This document shows positions 19,074-28,656 of a stretch of DNA of 64,000 nucleotides, one piece after another. Source of the DNA: Tubiluchus corallicola (Eukaryota; Priapulida; Priapulimorpha; Priapulimorphida; Tubiluchidae); the NCBI GenBank assembly GCA_030141605.1, contig JAQGDQ010002392.1, forward strand, positions 1 to 64,000, read 5' to 3'. Below the pieces are notes generated by a model, which saw nothing but the letters and a program-made list of their open reading frames with translations, was not told the DNA's origin and did not search any database. Made by a program: the position numbers and the translations under genes. How positions within the stretch are numbered: position 1 is the first letter of the stretch; the number at the start of each line of letters is the position of its first letter.

Positions 19074-19251
19074 CTATACTGTTTCAACCACTCGCCATAT
19101 TTAGCTGGGTATAATAGCCGCCTCGTTGTGTCTATTCTTAATGCTTAGCACCTCCTCCTACAAGCATAGTGTTATAGGTTCTGTAAGATGTTTTAACTTT
19201 TAATATAAATTGTCTATCTTTAACTGCTTTAAATTTTATCTTTAAAAAAAA
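19074..19251 (+). repeat. Upstream repeat unit 3
   Basis: Full-length unit, nearly identical to units 4, 5 and 6. Contains TAGCACCTCCTCCTACAAGC and GGTTCTGTAAGATG. Confidence 0.75.
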
Positions 19252-20571
19252 ATGGACGAAAGAACTACTATAAGCAAGCAAGAATTTGACAAAATAATTG
19301 ATAGTGCAAGAAAAAGCCAAGACAAAACCTCGCCCGACTATGATGTAATTACTAAGCCGCTTGACTTTGAGGGTCGTACTTTCAATTTCGATATAAATTT
19401 CACTCGCTATACCTTTGAAGAAGATGTAAATTTTAGGGGTGCAGAGTTTAAAAAAGATGCTAACTTCCAAACCGTATATACTTTTATCGAAAGACCAATT
19501 ATCGAAAGAACAACTATTTTTAAAAAGGGGGCTGACTTTTTCTATGCAAAGTTTGAAGGATGGGCTTACTTTTCCCATGCAAGGTTTGAAGGAGGGGCTG
19601 GCTTTATTGGTGCAAAGTTTGAAGGAGAGGCTAACTTTTTGAATGCAGAGTTTGAAGGAGAGGCTGACTTTGACAAGGCTACTTTTACAGGAAAGGCTAA
19701 TTTTAACAATGCAGATTTTGAAGGAAGGGCTGGCTTTAACAATGCAGAGTTTGAAGGAAGGGCTTACTTTAACAAGGCTAATTTTACAGGGAAGGCTTAT
19801 TTTCTCTTGGCTACTTTTGAAGGGCTGGCTGATTTTAAAGAGGCTACTTTTATGGGGGAGGCTGACTTTAACGAGGCTACTTTTAAAGGAAAGACTTCCT
19901 TTCTCTCTATTACTTTTACGGGGGAGGCTAACTTTAGCTTGGCTACTTTTGAAGGGCTGGCTGATTTTAGGGGGGTAAATGGTAAAACAAAAGGCGAATT
20001 GTTGTTTGAAAATACCAGTTTTATGGGTGCAGTAAGTTTTGCCGATATTTTTTTAGGAAAACTTACATTTCAGTCAGTGTTGTTCGACAAGCAAGTAAGC
20101 TTTCCCCCTGCCTCATCTCTAAAAAATCAGATTGCCAATCCCGACCGTGAGCTTTTTAGGATAGCCAAGCACGAAAAACTAAAAATTAACGATAAGGTGG
20201 AAGCATTGAAGTACCGTGCTTTGGAGATGAAGCAATATAAAAAGGAACCTGACAAAAAATATTTTGAATATCCTCTGCTTTGGCTCAACTGGATATCTAA
20301 TAATCACGGTTCTAATTGGGTGCGGGGTGTAATATTTACCTTATTCTTTACTTGTGGGTTTTATTTTTGGTATATAAGTACTCTAAGTTGTATGCCAGAA
20401 ATTCTGGTTGAGTATTTGCCTCAATTCTTTTTCCCTATACACGATTTTGATTTTATGGAGGAGTATAAGCCAACAGTATGCAGTTATTTTATAGATGCAA
20501 TTTCTCGTATCTTCATAGCTTACGGTATCTATCAAACTATTGCTGCATTCAGAAAATACGGGAAAAACTAA
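19252..20571 (+). CDS. Pentapeptide-repeat membrane protein, paralogue 3
   Basis: 439 residues and intact. N-terminal block MDERTTISKQEFDKIIDSAR (1-72); an inserted segment with TFIERPIIERTTIFKKGADF that also occurs in paralogues 4 and 6; a repeat domain (about 85-245) mixing AKFEG and ATFTG/ATFMG units; the conserved bridge; and a C-terminal module with one or two hydrophobic segments (FTLFFTCGFYFWYIST and SRIFIAYGIYQTIAAF). Pentapeptide beta-helices often bind or mimic nucleic acid or anchor to other proteins; here the membrane tail suggests a membrane-tethered helix facing the cytoplasm. Function is not known. Confidence 0.85.
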   Translation: MDERTTISKQEFDKIIDSARKSQDKTSPDYDVITKPLDFEGRTFNFDINFTRYTFEEDVNFRGAEFKKDANFQTVYTFIERPIIERTTIFKKGADFFYAKFEGWAYFSHARFEGGAGFIGAKFEGEANFLNAEFEGEADFDKATFTGKANFNNADFEGRAGFNNAEFEGRAYFNKANFTGKAYFLLATFEGLADFKEATFMGEADFNEATFKGKTSFLSITFTGEANFSLATFEGLADFRGVNGKTKGELLFENTSFMGAVSFADIFLGKLTFQSVLFDKQVSFPPASSLKNQIANPDRELFRIAKHEKLKINDKVEALKYRALEMKQYKKEPDKKYFEYPLLWLNWISNNHGSNWVRGVIFTLFFTCGFYFWYISTLSCMPEILVEYLPQFFFPIHDFDFMEEYKPTVCSYFIDAISRIFIAYGIYQTIAAFRKYGKN

Positions 20572-20748
20572 CTATACTGCTTCAACCACTCGTCATATTT
20601 AGCTGGGTATAATAGCCGCCTCGTTGTGTCTATTCTTAGTGCTTAGCACCTCCTCCTACAAGCATAGTGTTATAGGTTCTGTAAGATGTTTTAACTTTTA
20701 AATAAATTGTCTATCTTTAACTGCTTCAAATTTTATCTTAAAAAAACA
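20572..20748 (+). repeat. Upstream repeat unit 4
   Basis: Full-length unit; differs from unit 3 at a few positions only (for example AGTGCTTAGC for AATGCTTAGC). Confidence 0.75.
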
Positions 20749-21915
20749 ATGGAAGAAAAAACTACTATAAGCAAGCAAATATTTGACAAAGAAATTAATC
20801 TCGCAAGAAAAAGCCAAGACAAAACCTCGCCCGACTATTATGTAATTACTAAGCCGCTTAACTTTAAGAATTGTACTTTCAATTTCGATATAAATCTCGA
20901 TAACTATACCTTTGAAGAAGATGTATGGTTTGAGTATGCAGAGTTTAAAAAAGATGCTAACTTCCAAACCGTATATACTTTTATCGAAAGACCACTTACC
21001 CCAAGACCAACTATTTTTAAAAAGCGGGCTAACTTTTTCTATGCTAAGTTTGGAGGAGTGGCTGACTTTTACAAAGCAAAGTTTGAAGGAGAGGCTTACT
21101 TTTTCTATGCAAAGTTTGAAGGAGAGGCTAACTTTTTCGATGCAAAGTTTGGAGGAGTGGCTTACTTTAACAAAGCAAAGTTTGAAGGAGAGGCTTACTT
21201 TAATTATGCAAAGTTTGAAGCAAGGGCTGAGTTTCTCACTGTTAGCTTTAAAGAAATAGCAATATTTGCAGGTGTTAATAGCAATGAGGAAGATAAAAAA
21301 GATAAGGAAGATAAAGAAATCAAAGGAGAAAAAAAAGGTGAGTTATTTTTTAAAAATACCAACTTTATGAGTGCAGTAAGTTTTGCCGATATTTTTTTAG
21401 GAAAACTTACATTTCAGTCAGTGTTGTTCGACAAGCAAGTAAGCTTTCCCCCTGCCTCATCTATAGAAAATCAGATTGCCAATCCCGACCGTGAGTTTTT
21501 TAGGATAGCCAAGCACGAAAAACTAAAAATTAACGATAAGGTGGAAGCATTGAAGTATTACGCTTTGGAGATGAAGCAATATAAAAAGGAACCTGACAAA
21601 AAATATTTTGAATATCCTCTGCTTTGGCTCAACTGGATATCTAATAATCACGGTTCTAATTGGGTGCGGGGTGTAATATTTACCTTATTCTTTACTTGTG
21701 GGTTTTATTTTTGGTATATAAGTACTCTAAGTTGTATGCCAGAAATTCTGGTTGAGTATTTGCCTCAATTCTTTTTCCCTATACACGATTTTAATTTTAT
21801 GGAGGAGTATAAGCCAACAGTATGCAGTTATTTTATAGATGCAATTTCTCGTATCTTCATAGCTTACGGTATCTATCAAACTATTGCTGCATTCAGAAAA
21901 TACGGGAAAAACTAA
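20749..21915 (+). CDS. Pentapeptide-repeat membrane protein, paralogue 4
   Basis: 388 residues from the ATG at 20749. The frame is open upstream to 20707, but MEEKTTISKQIFDKEINLAR aligns with the paralogue starts and follows the shared AAAAAACAATG, so this start is preferred. The repeat domain is the shortest of the intact copies (about 95-170). A charged insert NEEDKKDKEDKEIKGEKK precedes the bridge. The last ~577 bases match paralogue 5 with, by eye, one difference. Confidence 0.85.
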   Translation: MEEKTTISKQIFDKEINLARKSQDKTSPDYYVITKPLNFKNCTFNFDINLDNYTFEEDVWFEYAEFKKDANFQTVYTFIERPLTPRPTIFKKRANFFYAKFGGVADFYKAKFEGEAYFFYAKFEGEANFFDAKFGGVAYFNKAKFEGEAYFNYAKFEARAEFLTVSFKEIAIFAGVNSNEEDKKDKEDKEIKGEKKGELFFKNTNFMSAVSFADIFLGKLTFQSVLFDKQVSFPPASSIENQIANPDREFFRIAKHEKLKINDKVEALKYYALEMKQYKKEPDKKYFEYPLLWLNWISNNHGSNWVRGVIFTLFFTCGFYFWYISTLSCMPEILVEYLPQFFFPIHDFNFMEEYKPTVCSYFIDAISRIFIAYGIYQTIAAFRKYGKN

Positions 21916-22093
21916 CTATACTGCTTCAACCACTCGTCATATTTAGCTGGGTATAATAGCCGCCTCGTTGTGTCTATTCTTAGTGCTTAGCACCTCCTCC
22001 TACAAGCATAGTGTTATAGGTTCTGTAAGATGTTTTAACTTTTAATATAAATTGTCTATCTTTAACTGCTTTAAATTTTATCTTTAAAAAACA
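21916..22093 (+). repeat. Upstream repeat unit 5
   Basis: Full-length unit, almost the same as unit 3 including the TTTTAACTTTTAATATAAAT stretch. Confidence 0.75.
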
Positions 22094-23185
22094 ATGGGAA
22101 AAAAAACTATTATAATGAACAAGCAAAGATTTGACGAAATAATTGATGATGCAAGAAAAAGCCAAGACAAAACCTCGCCCGACTATTATGTAATTACTAA
22201 GTCGCTTGACTTTAAGAATTGTACTTTCAATTTCTATATAAATCTCACTCGCTGTACCTTTGAAAAAGATGTAAATTTTAAGGGTGCAGAGTTTAAAAAA
22301 GAGGCTAACTTTTACTATGCAAAGTTTGGAGGAGTGGCTGGCTTTAATGCTGCAGAGTTTGAAGGAGAGGCTAACTTTACCAGAGCAGAGTTTGGAGGAT
22401 GGGCTGACTTTTTCAAAGCAAAGTTTGAAGGAGAGGCTGACTTTAAAGAGGCTAATTTTATGGGGGAGGCTGACTTTAACGAGGCTACTTTTAAAGGAAA
22501 GACTTCCTTTCGCTTGGCTGCTTTTACGGGGGAGGCTAACTTTAGCTTGGCTACTTTTGAAGGGCTAGCTGATTTTAGGGGGGTAAATGATAAAGCAAAA
22601 GGGAAAGGTGAGTTATTTTTTAAAAATACCAACTTTATGAGTGCAGTAAGTTTTGCCGATATTTTTTTAGGAAAACTTACATTTCAGTCAGTGTTGTTCG
22701 ACAAGCAAGTAAGCTTTCCCCCTGCCTCATCTATAGAAAATCAGATTGCCAATCCCGACCGTGAGTTTTTTAGGATAGCCAAGCACGAAAAACTAAAAAT
22801 TAACGATAAGGTGGAAGCATTGAAGTATTACGCTTTGGAGATGAAGCAATATAAAAAGGAACCTGACAAAAAATATTTTGAATATCCTCTGCTTTGGCTC
22901 AACTGGATATCTAATAATCACGGTTCTAATTGGGTGCGGGGTGTAATATTTACCTTATTCTTTACTTGTGGGTTTTATTTTTGGTATATAAGTACTCTAA
23001 GTTGTATGCCAGAAATTCTGGTTGAGTATTTGCCTCAATTCTTTTTCCCTATACACGATTTTAATTTTATGGAGGAGTATAAGCCAACAGTATGCAGTTA
23101 TTTTATAGATGCAATTTCTCGTATCTTCATAGCTTACGGTATCTATCAAACTATTGCTGCATTCAGAAAATACGGAAAAAACTAA
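22094..23185 (+). CDS. Pentapeptide-repeat membrane protein, paralogue 5
   Basis: 363 residues. It starts MGKKTIIMNKQRFDEIIDDA, the most diverged N-terminus of the family. The repeat domain (about 70-170) has few AKF units and several ATF/ANF units like paralogue 3. The bridge and C-terminal module are practically identical to those of paralogue 4, including ENQIANPDREFFRIAK and the tail ending FRKYGKN. Confidence 0.85.
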   Translation: MGKKTIIMNKQRFDEIIDDARKSQDKTSPDYYVITKSLDFKNCTFNFYINLTRCTFEKDVNFKGAEFKKEANFYYAKFGGVAGFNAAEFEGEANFTRAEFGGWADFFKAKFEGEADFKEANFMGEADFNEATFKGKTSFRLAAFTGEANFSLATFEGLADFRGVNDKAKGKGELFFKNTNFMSAVSFADIFLGKLTFQSVLFDKQVSFPPASSIENQIANPDREFFRIAKHEKLKINDKVEALKYYALEMKQYKKEPDKKYFEYPLLWLNWISNNHGSNWVRGVIFTLFFTCGFYFWYISTLSCMPEILVEYLPQFFFPIHDFNFMEEYKPTVCSYFIDAISRIFIAYGIYQTIAAFRKYGKN

Positions 23186-23362
23186 CTATACTGCTTCAAC
23201 CACTCGTCATATTTAGCTGGGTATAATAGCCGCCTCGTTGTGTCTATTCTTAATGCTTAGCACCTCCTCCTACAAGCATAGTGTTATAGGTTCTGTAAGA
23301 TGTTTGTAGATTTTTAAAAAATTGTCTATCTTACTGCTTCAAATCTTATCTTTAAAAAAACA
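23186..23362 (+). repeat. Upstream repeat unit 6
   Basis: Full-length unit; its 3' part (GTAGATTTTTAAAAAATTGT) is closer to units 1 and 2 than to units 3-5, so the units are mosaics. Confidence 0.75.
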
Positions 23363-24862
23363 ATGGAAGAAAAAACTACTATAACCAAGCAAGAATTTGA
23401 CAAAATAATTGATGATGCAAGAAAAAGCCAATACAAAAACTCGCCCGACTATAGAGTAATTACTAAGTCGCTTGACTTTGAGAATCGTACTTTCAATTTC
23501 GATATAAATCTCACTGGCTATACCTTTGAAGAAGATGTAAGGTTTGAGGGTGCAGAGTTTAAAAAAGATGCTAACTTCCGCACCACATATACAATTATCC
23601 AAAGAACAACTATCCAAAGAACAACTATTTTTAAAAAGGGGGCTAACTTTTACAAAGCAAAGTTTGGAGGAGAGGCTTACTTTGGAGGTGCAAAGTTTGA
23701 AGAAGTGGCTGGCTTTGAAGATGCAAAGTTTGAAGGAGTGGCTAACTTTGGAGGTGCAAAGTTTGGAGGAGTGGCTAACTTTATCGAAGCAAAGTTTGAA
23801 GGAGGGGCTGACTTTTATTATGCAAAGTTTGAAGGAGAGGCTAGCTTTAATGCTGTAAAGTTTGAAGGAAAGGCTGGCTTTAAAGGTGCAAAGTTTGAAG
23901 GAGGGGCTGGCTTTGTCCTTGCAAAGTTTGGAGGAGTGGCTTACTTTGGAGATGCAAAGTTTGGAGGAGAGGCTGACTTTTTCGAAGCAAAGTTTGAAGG
24001 AGGGGCTGACTTTTTAGCTGCAAAGTTTGAAGGAGATGCTGACTTTTTCAATGCAAAGTTTGGGAAAAATGCTAATTTTAACTATGCAAAGTTTGAAGGA
24101 GTGGTTGGCTTTGAAGAGGCTAATTTTATGGGGGTAGCTGAGTTCAAAGAGGCTACTTTTAAAGGAAAGACTTCCTTTCTCTCTATTACTTTTACGGGGG
24201 AGGCTAACTTTAGCTTGGCTACTTTTGAAGGGCAGGCTGATTTTAGGGGGGTAAATGGCAAAACAAAAGAAAAAGAAGGCGAATTGTTGTTTAAAAATAC
24301 CAGTTTTATGGGTGTAGTAAATTTTGCTGGTGTTTTTTTAGAAAAACTTACATTTCGGTCAGTGTTGTTCGACAAGCAAGTAAGCTTTCCCCCTGTCTCA
24401 TCTCTAAAAGAAAACATTACTTATCCCGACCGTGAGCTTTTTAGGATAGCCAAGCACGAGAAACTAAAAATTAACGATAAGGTGGAAGCATTGGAGTATC
24501 GTGCTTTGGAAATGAAGCAATATATAAAGGAACTCTGGAAAGCTAAGAAATGTACTAAACTTTTTCTGCCTTGCTTCAACTGGATATCCAACAGACACGG
24601 TTTAAGTTGGGGGCGGGGTGTAATGTTTACCTTATTTCTTACTTGTGGGTTTTATTTTTGGTATATAAGTACTCTAAGTTGTATGCCAGAAGCTCATATT
24701 AAGTATTTGCCTCAATTCTTTTTCCCTATACACGATTTTGATTTTATGGAGGAGTATAAACCAACGGAAATTAGTTATTTTATAGATGCAATTTCTCGTA
24801 TCTTCATAGCTTACGGTATCTATCAAACTATTGCTGCATTCAGAAAATACGGGAAAAACTAA
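23363..24862 (+). CDS. Pentapeptide-repeat membrane protein, paralogue 6
   Basis: 499 residues, the longest copy. N-terminal block MEEKTTITKQEFDKIIDDAR; insert TIIQRTTIQRTTIFKKGANF; about 19 ten-residue double repeats (90-300) with many AKFGG units; bridge; and a C-terminal module differing from paralogues 3-5 at a few positions (SCMPEAHIKYLPQ, PTEISYF). A short remnant of the upstream repeat follows (24863-24910), which marks the end of the array. Confidence 0.85.
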   Translation: MEEKTTITKQEFDKIIDDARKSQYKNSPDYRVITKSLDFENRTFNFDINLTGYTFEEDVRFEGAEFKKDANFRTTYTIIQRTTIQRTTIFKKGANFYKAKFGGEAYFGGAKFEEVAGFEDAKFEGVANFGGAKFGGVANFIEAKFEGGADFYYAKFEGEASFNAVKFEGKAGFKGAKFEGGAGFVLAKFGGVAYFGDAKFGGEADFFEAKFEGGADFLAAKFEGDADFFNAKFGKNANFNYAKFEGVVGFEEANFMGVAEFKEATFKGKTSFLSITFTGEANFSLATFEGQADFRGVNGKTKEKEGELLFKNTSFMGVVNFAGVFLEKLTFRSVLFDKQVSFPPVSSLKENITYPDRELFRIAKHEKLKINDKVEALEYRALEMKQYIKELWKAKKCTKLFLPCFNWISNRHGLSWGRGVMFTLFLTCGFYFWYISTLSCMPEAHIKYLPQFFFPIHDFDFMEEYKPTEISYFIDAISRIFIAYGIYQTIAAFRKYGKN

Positions 24863-25020
24863 CTATACTGCTTCATCCACTCGTCATATAAATTTAAAGC
24901 CTCTGTAAGGTGTGTAAGAAAGTCAGTAGTATTTGTCAGTAGGTAGTTTGGTGTTAGGCATAATTACATCATTTTCTGCCAATTGATAATACATTACCTT
25001 ATTTTATTATTTATTTTTTG

Positions 25021-25028
25021 TAATTTTG
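25021..25028 (+). promoter_or_regulatory. Possible -7 box of the zinc peptidase gene
   Basis: TAATTTTG, 31 bases before the ATG at 25060. No convincing -33 element. Confidence 0.35.
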
Positions 25029-25059
25029 TAAGTAATTTTTTAATAAAAAGGGACAAACG

Positions 25060-25731
25060 ATGAATTATTTTGTGTTGATTATTGCTATTATGGGAGTAAG
25101 TTGGTGGGTAGGCTATCAGCTCAAGTCTAAATTTAAGAAATACTCTCAGTTGCCTTTGAGTAGTGGAATTAGTGGTAAAGAGGTGGTGGAGAAAATGCTT
25201 CAAGACAATGGTATTTATGATGTGAAAATAACTTGTATTGCAGGTAGTTTGACCGATCATTACAACCCTTCCACAAAAAGCATCAATTTAAGTAAGGGTG
25301 TGTATAGTGGTAGAAATATAGCGGCTGCAGCGGTAGCAGCTCACGAATGTGGTCATGCTGTACAACACGCCAAGGCTTACAGCCTGTTACAAATGCGTTC
25401 GGCTTTGGTGCCTGCTGTTAGTTTCGCCTCTAAATGGATGCAGTGGGTTTTGATAGGAGGTATTTTAATGTTGGAGAGCTTTCCTCAATTATTATTCATA
25501 GGTATAATACTATTTGCTCTTACTACTCTGTTTAGTTTTATAACCTTGCCTGTGGAAATAGATGCTAGTAAAAGAGCACTGGTATGGCTGAACAATAGTG
25601 GTATAACTAATGTACATAATCACGATAAAGCAAAGGATGCTTTGAACTGGGCTGCTTATACATACGTAGTAGCTGCATTGTCTTCGTTGGCTACATTGCT
25701 GTATTACATAGGAGTATTTAATAGGGATTAG
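25060..25731 (+). CDS. Membrane zinc metallopeptidase (YugP type)
   Basis: A 223-residue membrane protein of the putative neutral zinc metallopeptidase family (YugP). Membrane segments lie at about 3-19, 118-135, 140-165 and 200-218. The zinc motif HECGH (H95, E96, H99) sits in AAAAVAAHECGHAVQH, followed by YSLLQMRSALVP. Substrates are not known. It precedes hisIE by 14 bases on the same strand, probably one transcript. Confidence 0.88.
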   Translation: MNYFVLIIAIMGVSWWVGYQLKSKFKKYSQLPLSSGISGKEVVEKMLQDNGIYDVKITCIAGSLTDHYNPSTKSINLSKGVYSGRNIAAAAVAAHECGHAVQHAKAYSLLQMRSALVPAVSFASKWMQWVLIGGILMLESFPQLLFIGIILFALTTLFSFITLPVEIDASKRALVWLNNSGITNVHNHDKAKDALNWAAYTYVVAALSSLATLLYYIGVFNRD

Positions 25732-25760
25732 GTTTTAATTGATAGATGCAAGGCACACAG

Positions 25761-26357
25761 ATGAAACTAAATTTTGATAAGAACGATGGCTTGTTGCCTG
25801 CTATAGTACAGGATGCAAATACTAAAAATGTATTGATGCTGGGCTATATGAACCAAGAAGCATTGGATAAAACACAAAAAGAGGGTAAAGTTACTTTTTT
25901 CAGTAGGTCTAAAAAACGACTATGGACTAAGGGCGAAACAAGTGGTAATTTTCTAAGTGTTGTAGATATAAAGGCTGATTGCGACAAAGATACACTGCTC
26001 ATATATGCTTTGCCCAAAGGTAATACTTGTCATACAGGTAGCGATACTTGCTGGGGTGAAGATAATAAGACCTCGGATTTTAACTTGCTTACGGAGTTAG
26101 AAACAATAATAGAAAGCAGACGCAATAATGCAACAGATAAATCATATACTACTTCTCTTTTTAAAAAAGGTATCAACAAAGTTGCTCAAAAGGTAGGCGA
26201 AGAAGCTGTGGAACTTGTTATAGAAGCAAAAGATAACAATGATGAATTGTTCCTAAATGAGGGTGCCGATTTGCTATTTCATTATCTGATATTACTGCAA
26301 GCCAAAGGTTACAGACTTGCCGATGTTCTCAATGTTTTAAAAGAAAGGAGACGATAA
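25761..26357 (+). CDS. hisIE: Bifunctional phosphoribosyl-AMP cyclohydrolase / phosphoribosyl-ATP pyrophosphatase
   Basis: About 198 residues from the ATG at 25761; an ATG at 25746 would add MQGTQ but MKLNFDKNDGLLPAIVQD is the usual start. The N-terminal HisI domain (1-115) has the zinc and substrate motifs DCDKDTLL and CHTGSDTCW; the C-terminal HisE domain (about 115-198) has SYTTSLFKKGINKVAQKVGEE. It catalyses steps 2 and 3 of histidine synthesis. No other his genes are in the window, so it is separate from a his operon here. Confidence 0.95.
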   Translation: MKLNFDKNDGLLPAIVQDANTKNVLMLGYMNQEALDKTQKEGKVTFFSRSKKRLWTKGETSGNFLSVVDIKADCDKDTLLIYALPKGNTCHTGSDTCWGEDNKTSDFNLLTELETIIESRRNNATDKSYTTSLFKKGINKVAQKVGEEAVELVIEAKDNNDELFLNEGADLLFHYLILLQAKGYRLADVLNVLKERRR

Positions 26358-26471
26358 GAAGGTGTGTAAAACAAGTTCTCTATCCATTTATTGATTTTCT
26401 ACACCTCCCTCCTCACATAAAGTTGTAGGCTACAAAAAAGCGAAATTAAACAAGCATATAATTGCCAAAGT

Positions 26472-27098
26472 TTAGAACAAACGACCAAGTATTTTTCTTC
26501 CGTGAAATTCTTGTGCAGAAATTTTGCTACTTACTTCCTTAATATTTTTATTGGTTACTCTACCTGCTACGATTATCTTTATTTTATTATTGGCAATTTT
26601 CAGCATATCATTGAGAACTTTTTCACCTTTCAATGCTGTTTCTTTTGTTCCTGAAGTTAATAAGCTGGTAACTCCTTTAATACCTATCAAATTAGAAAGT
26701 TCTTGCATTGGATTCTTTACTATATCAAAAGCCTTATGAAAAGTAACCTGCATAGGAAAAGACAAATTTGTCAGCTCTCTTGTTCTTCCTAAATCTATTG
26801 TCCCATCACTTGTTAATATACCAAATACCACCCCTTCTATCCCTTTTTCCTTGCAAAAAGCAATATCTTTTTTCATTTGCAAGAACTCTTTTTGTGAATA
26901 TACAAAGTTCCCCTTACGTGGTCTTATCATTACCATAATAGGAAGGTTTGTATGTTCTTTTATGGCTATTATATTTTCATAACTAGGAGTTAGTCCGCCA
27001 ACATCCAAGCTGCTGCAAAATTCTATTCTATTGGCTCCTCGTTTTTGAGCCTCAATGGCTTCTTCTATTGTTTCTACACAAACTTCTATAGTTCTCAT
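26472..27098 (-). CDS. cutC: CutC family protein
   Basis: A 208-residue TIM-barrel protein of the CutC family, once linked to copper homeostasis; the true activity is unsettled. Recognised by EVCVETIEEAIEAQKRGANRIEFC at the start, GGLTPSYE, PIMVMIRPR, GVVFGILTSDGTID, TFHKAFD and LTSGTKETALKG. It lies 19 bases after the GH125 gene on the same strand, so it is probably the last gene of the glycan locus transcript. Confidence 0.9.
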   Translation of the reverse strand: MRTIEVCVETIEEAIEAQKRGANRIEFCSSLDVGGLTPSYENIIAIKEHTNLPIMVMIRPRKGNFVYSQKEFLQMKKDIAFCKEKGIEGVVFGILTSDGTIDLGRTRELTNLSFPMQVTFHKAFDIVKNPMQELSNLIGIKGVTSLLTSGTKETALKGEKVLNDMLKIANNKIKIIVAGRVTNKNIKEVSSKISAQEFHGRKILGRLF

Positions 27099-27117
27099 CT
27101 ATCAAAAGATAAGACCA

Positions 27118-28599
27118 TTAATAATATTTCTGCAACAAGTGTGGTTTTTCATTGTTTAATTTTAGTATTAACTCTCCAAACAATGTATTTGCCCAAGCGA
27201 ACCAATCTCTTGTAAAGTTATGGGGATTGTCCTTATCGAAAGATTCGTGCATAAAACCAGTATTAGCGTGGCTTTGTTTCAAGTGCTTTAAACATTGCTC
27301 TATTTCGGCCTCGTCGGTAGAAGTCATAGCTCTCATAATAATACTCATAGGCCAAATGTAATTATAAGGAGTATGTGGACTACCATTTCCTTCTATGCCT
27401 GTTTCTCCTTGAAAATAATAAGGGTTGTTTTCGCTTAATAGGAACTTTCTTGTCGATTGATATATAGGGTCGTCTACTTCCATTGCCCCAAGATAAGGTA
27501 ACGACAAAATACTTGGCACATTGGCATCATCCATATATAGCCTGTTGCCATATCCATCAACTTCAAAAGCAATTACGTTCCCATAATTCAGATGCGAGTT
27601 AATAGCATATTCATTTAAGGCTTGTTTCACTTCTTTTGACATAGCTTTGCATTCTTTAGCAAATTTTTTGTCTCCTACTACCTTATTGAATATTTCGGTA
27701 AGTTGGTCTAAGGACACTACTGCAAAATAATTAGAAGGAACTAAATACAAAAATATAGTTGCATCGTCCGAGGGTCTAAAAGTAGAGCAAATCAAACCAT
27801 TAGGCTTTGCTGGATTACCCCACCCAAGCCCCGGTGGTGTATCAGTAGCACGAGCAGTTACTCTCATAAAACTGTAAGGTCCTTTGTTTTCTTTTCTTTG
27901 CTGCTCCTTAAAGGTTTTCAACACTTCTTTCATAGCTTCTATCCACTCTTCATCAAAAATAGAAGTATCTCCTGTTTTTTTCCAATAATGATATGAAAGC
28001 CTTACTACATAACAAGGAGAATCTATTTCCCACTTGCGTTCGTGAAGTTCTGGACGCATTTTGGTCAAATCTGATTGCCATTCACCACCTATTGGCTCTT
28101 TGTTAAAAGCATTGGCATAAGGGTCTAACAACAAGAATGCTACTTGCTGATTTATTAGCCCTTTTATTAGCTCCTGTATCTTTTTATCTTTATTGGCGAG
28201 GTATAAATAAGGCCACACCTGTGCCGAAGAGTCGCGAAGCCACATAGCATCTATATCGCCTGTAATTACAAAAGTATAAGTCTTCCCTCCTTTTCTGTAC
28301 AGCTCTACCGTTGTATCCAATGTGTTTGGAAAACAGTTTGCAAACATCCACGCTAATTCTTCATCTGCTATTGATTTTTTTACATTCAGAATTGTTTCTT
28401 CTATGGTTTTATTGTAAAATTTTCTCTCTTTTACAGGAGGCCTCATAGAGATAGATTTATTATTTACTTTGGTAGCATCTTTGGGGGCTGTGTATTTGTC
28501 GGTTGTATCTGCTGCATCCTTAGCATTAGAATAAGAGCTAACAGCAAGTAAACAACTTAAAAGCATAGTTAATGTAATAGAAACAATATTTTTCTTCAT
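27118..28599 (-). CDS. GH125 exo-alpha-1,6-mannosidase
   Basis: A 493-residue enzyme of glycoside hydrolase family 125, which removes alpha-1,6-linked mannose from N-glycan cores. The signal peptide is about 1-25. The family signature FVITGDIDAMWLRDSSAQVWPYL is intact and followed by DPYANAFNKEP; the late GIEGNGSPHTPYNYIWPMS holds the second catalytic region. Length agrees with characterised members. It is the fifth or sixth gene of a minus-strand series with two GH92 genes, susD, susC and GH2. Confidence 0.93.
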   Translation of the reverse strand: MKKNIVSITLTMLLSCLLAVSSYSNAKDAADTTDKYTAPKDATKVNNKSISMRPPVKERKFYNKTIEETILNVKKSIADEELAWMFANCFPNTLDTTVELYRKGGKTYTFVITGDIDAMWLRDSSAQVWPYLYLANKDKKIQELIKGLINQQVAFLLLDPYANAFNKEPIGGEWQSDLTKMRPELHERKWEIDSPCYVVRLSYHYWKKTGDTSIFDEEWIEAMKEVLKTFKEQQRKENKGPYSFMRVTARATDTPPGLGWGNPAKPNGLICSTFRPSDDATIFLYLVPSNYFAVVSLDQLTEIFNKVVGDKKFAKECKAMSKEVKQALNEYAINSHLNYGNVIAFEVDGYGNRLYMDDANVPSILSLPYLGAMEVDDPIYQSTRKFLLSENNPYYFQGETGIEGNGSPHTPYNYIWPMSIIMRAMTSTDEAEIEQCLKHLKQSHANTGFMHESFDKDNPHNFTRDWFAWANTLFGELILKLNNEKPHLLQKYY

Positions 28600-28656
28600 T
28601 GTAATTAATTATTTGTTAAAAATGCGAATTTATTAAATATATTTGAATATACGATT

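Noticed and set aside
17684-24417. Long overlapping ORFs rich in QSLKE or SPSNFA inside the pentapeptide genes
   Set aside because: They are other-frame readings of the ten-residue repeats and share no start or composition with real genes.
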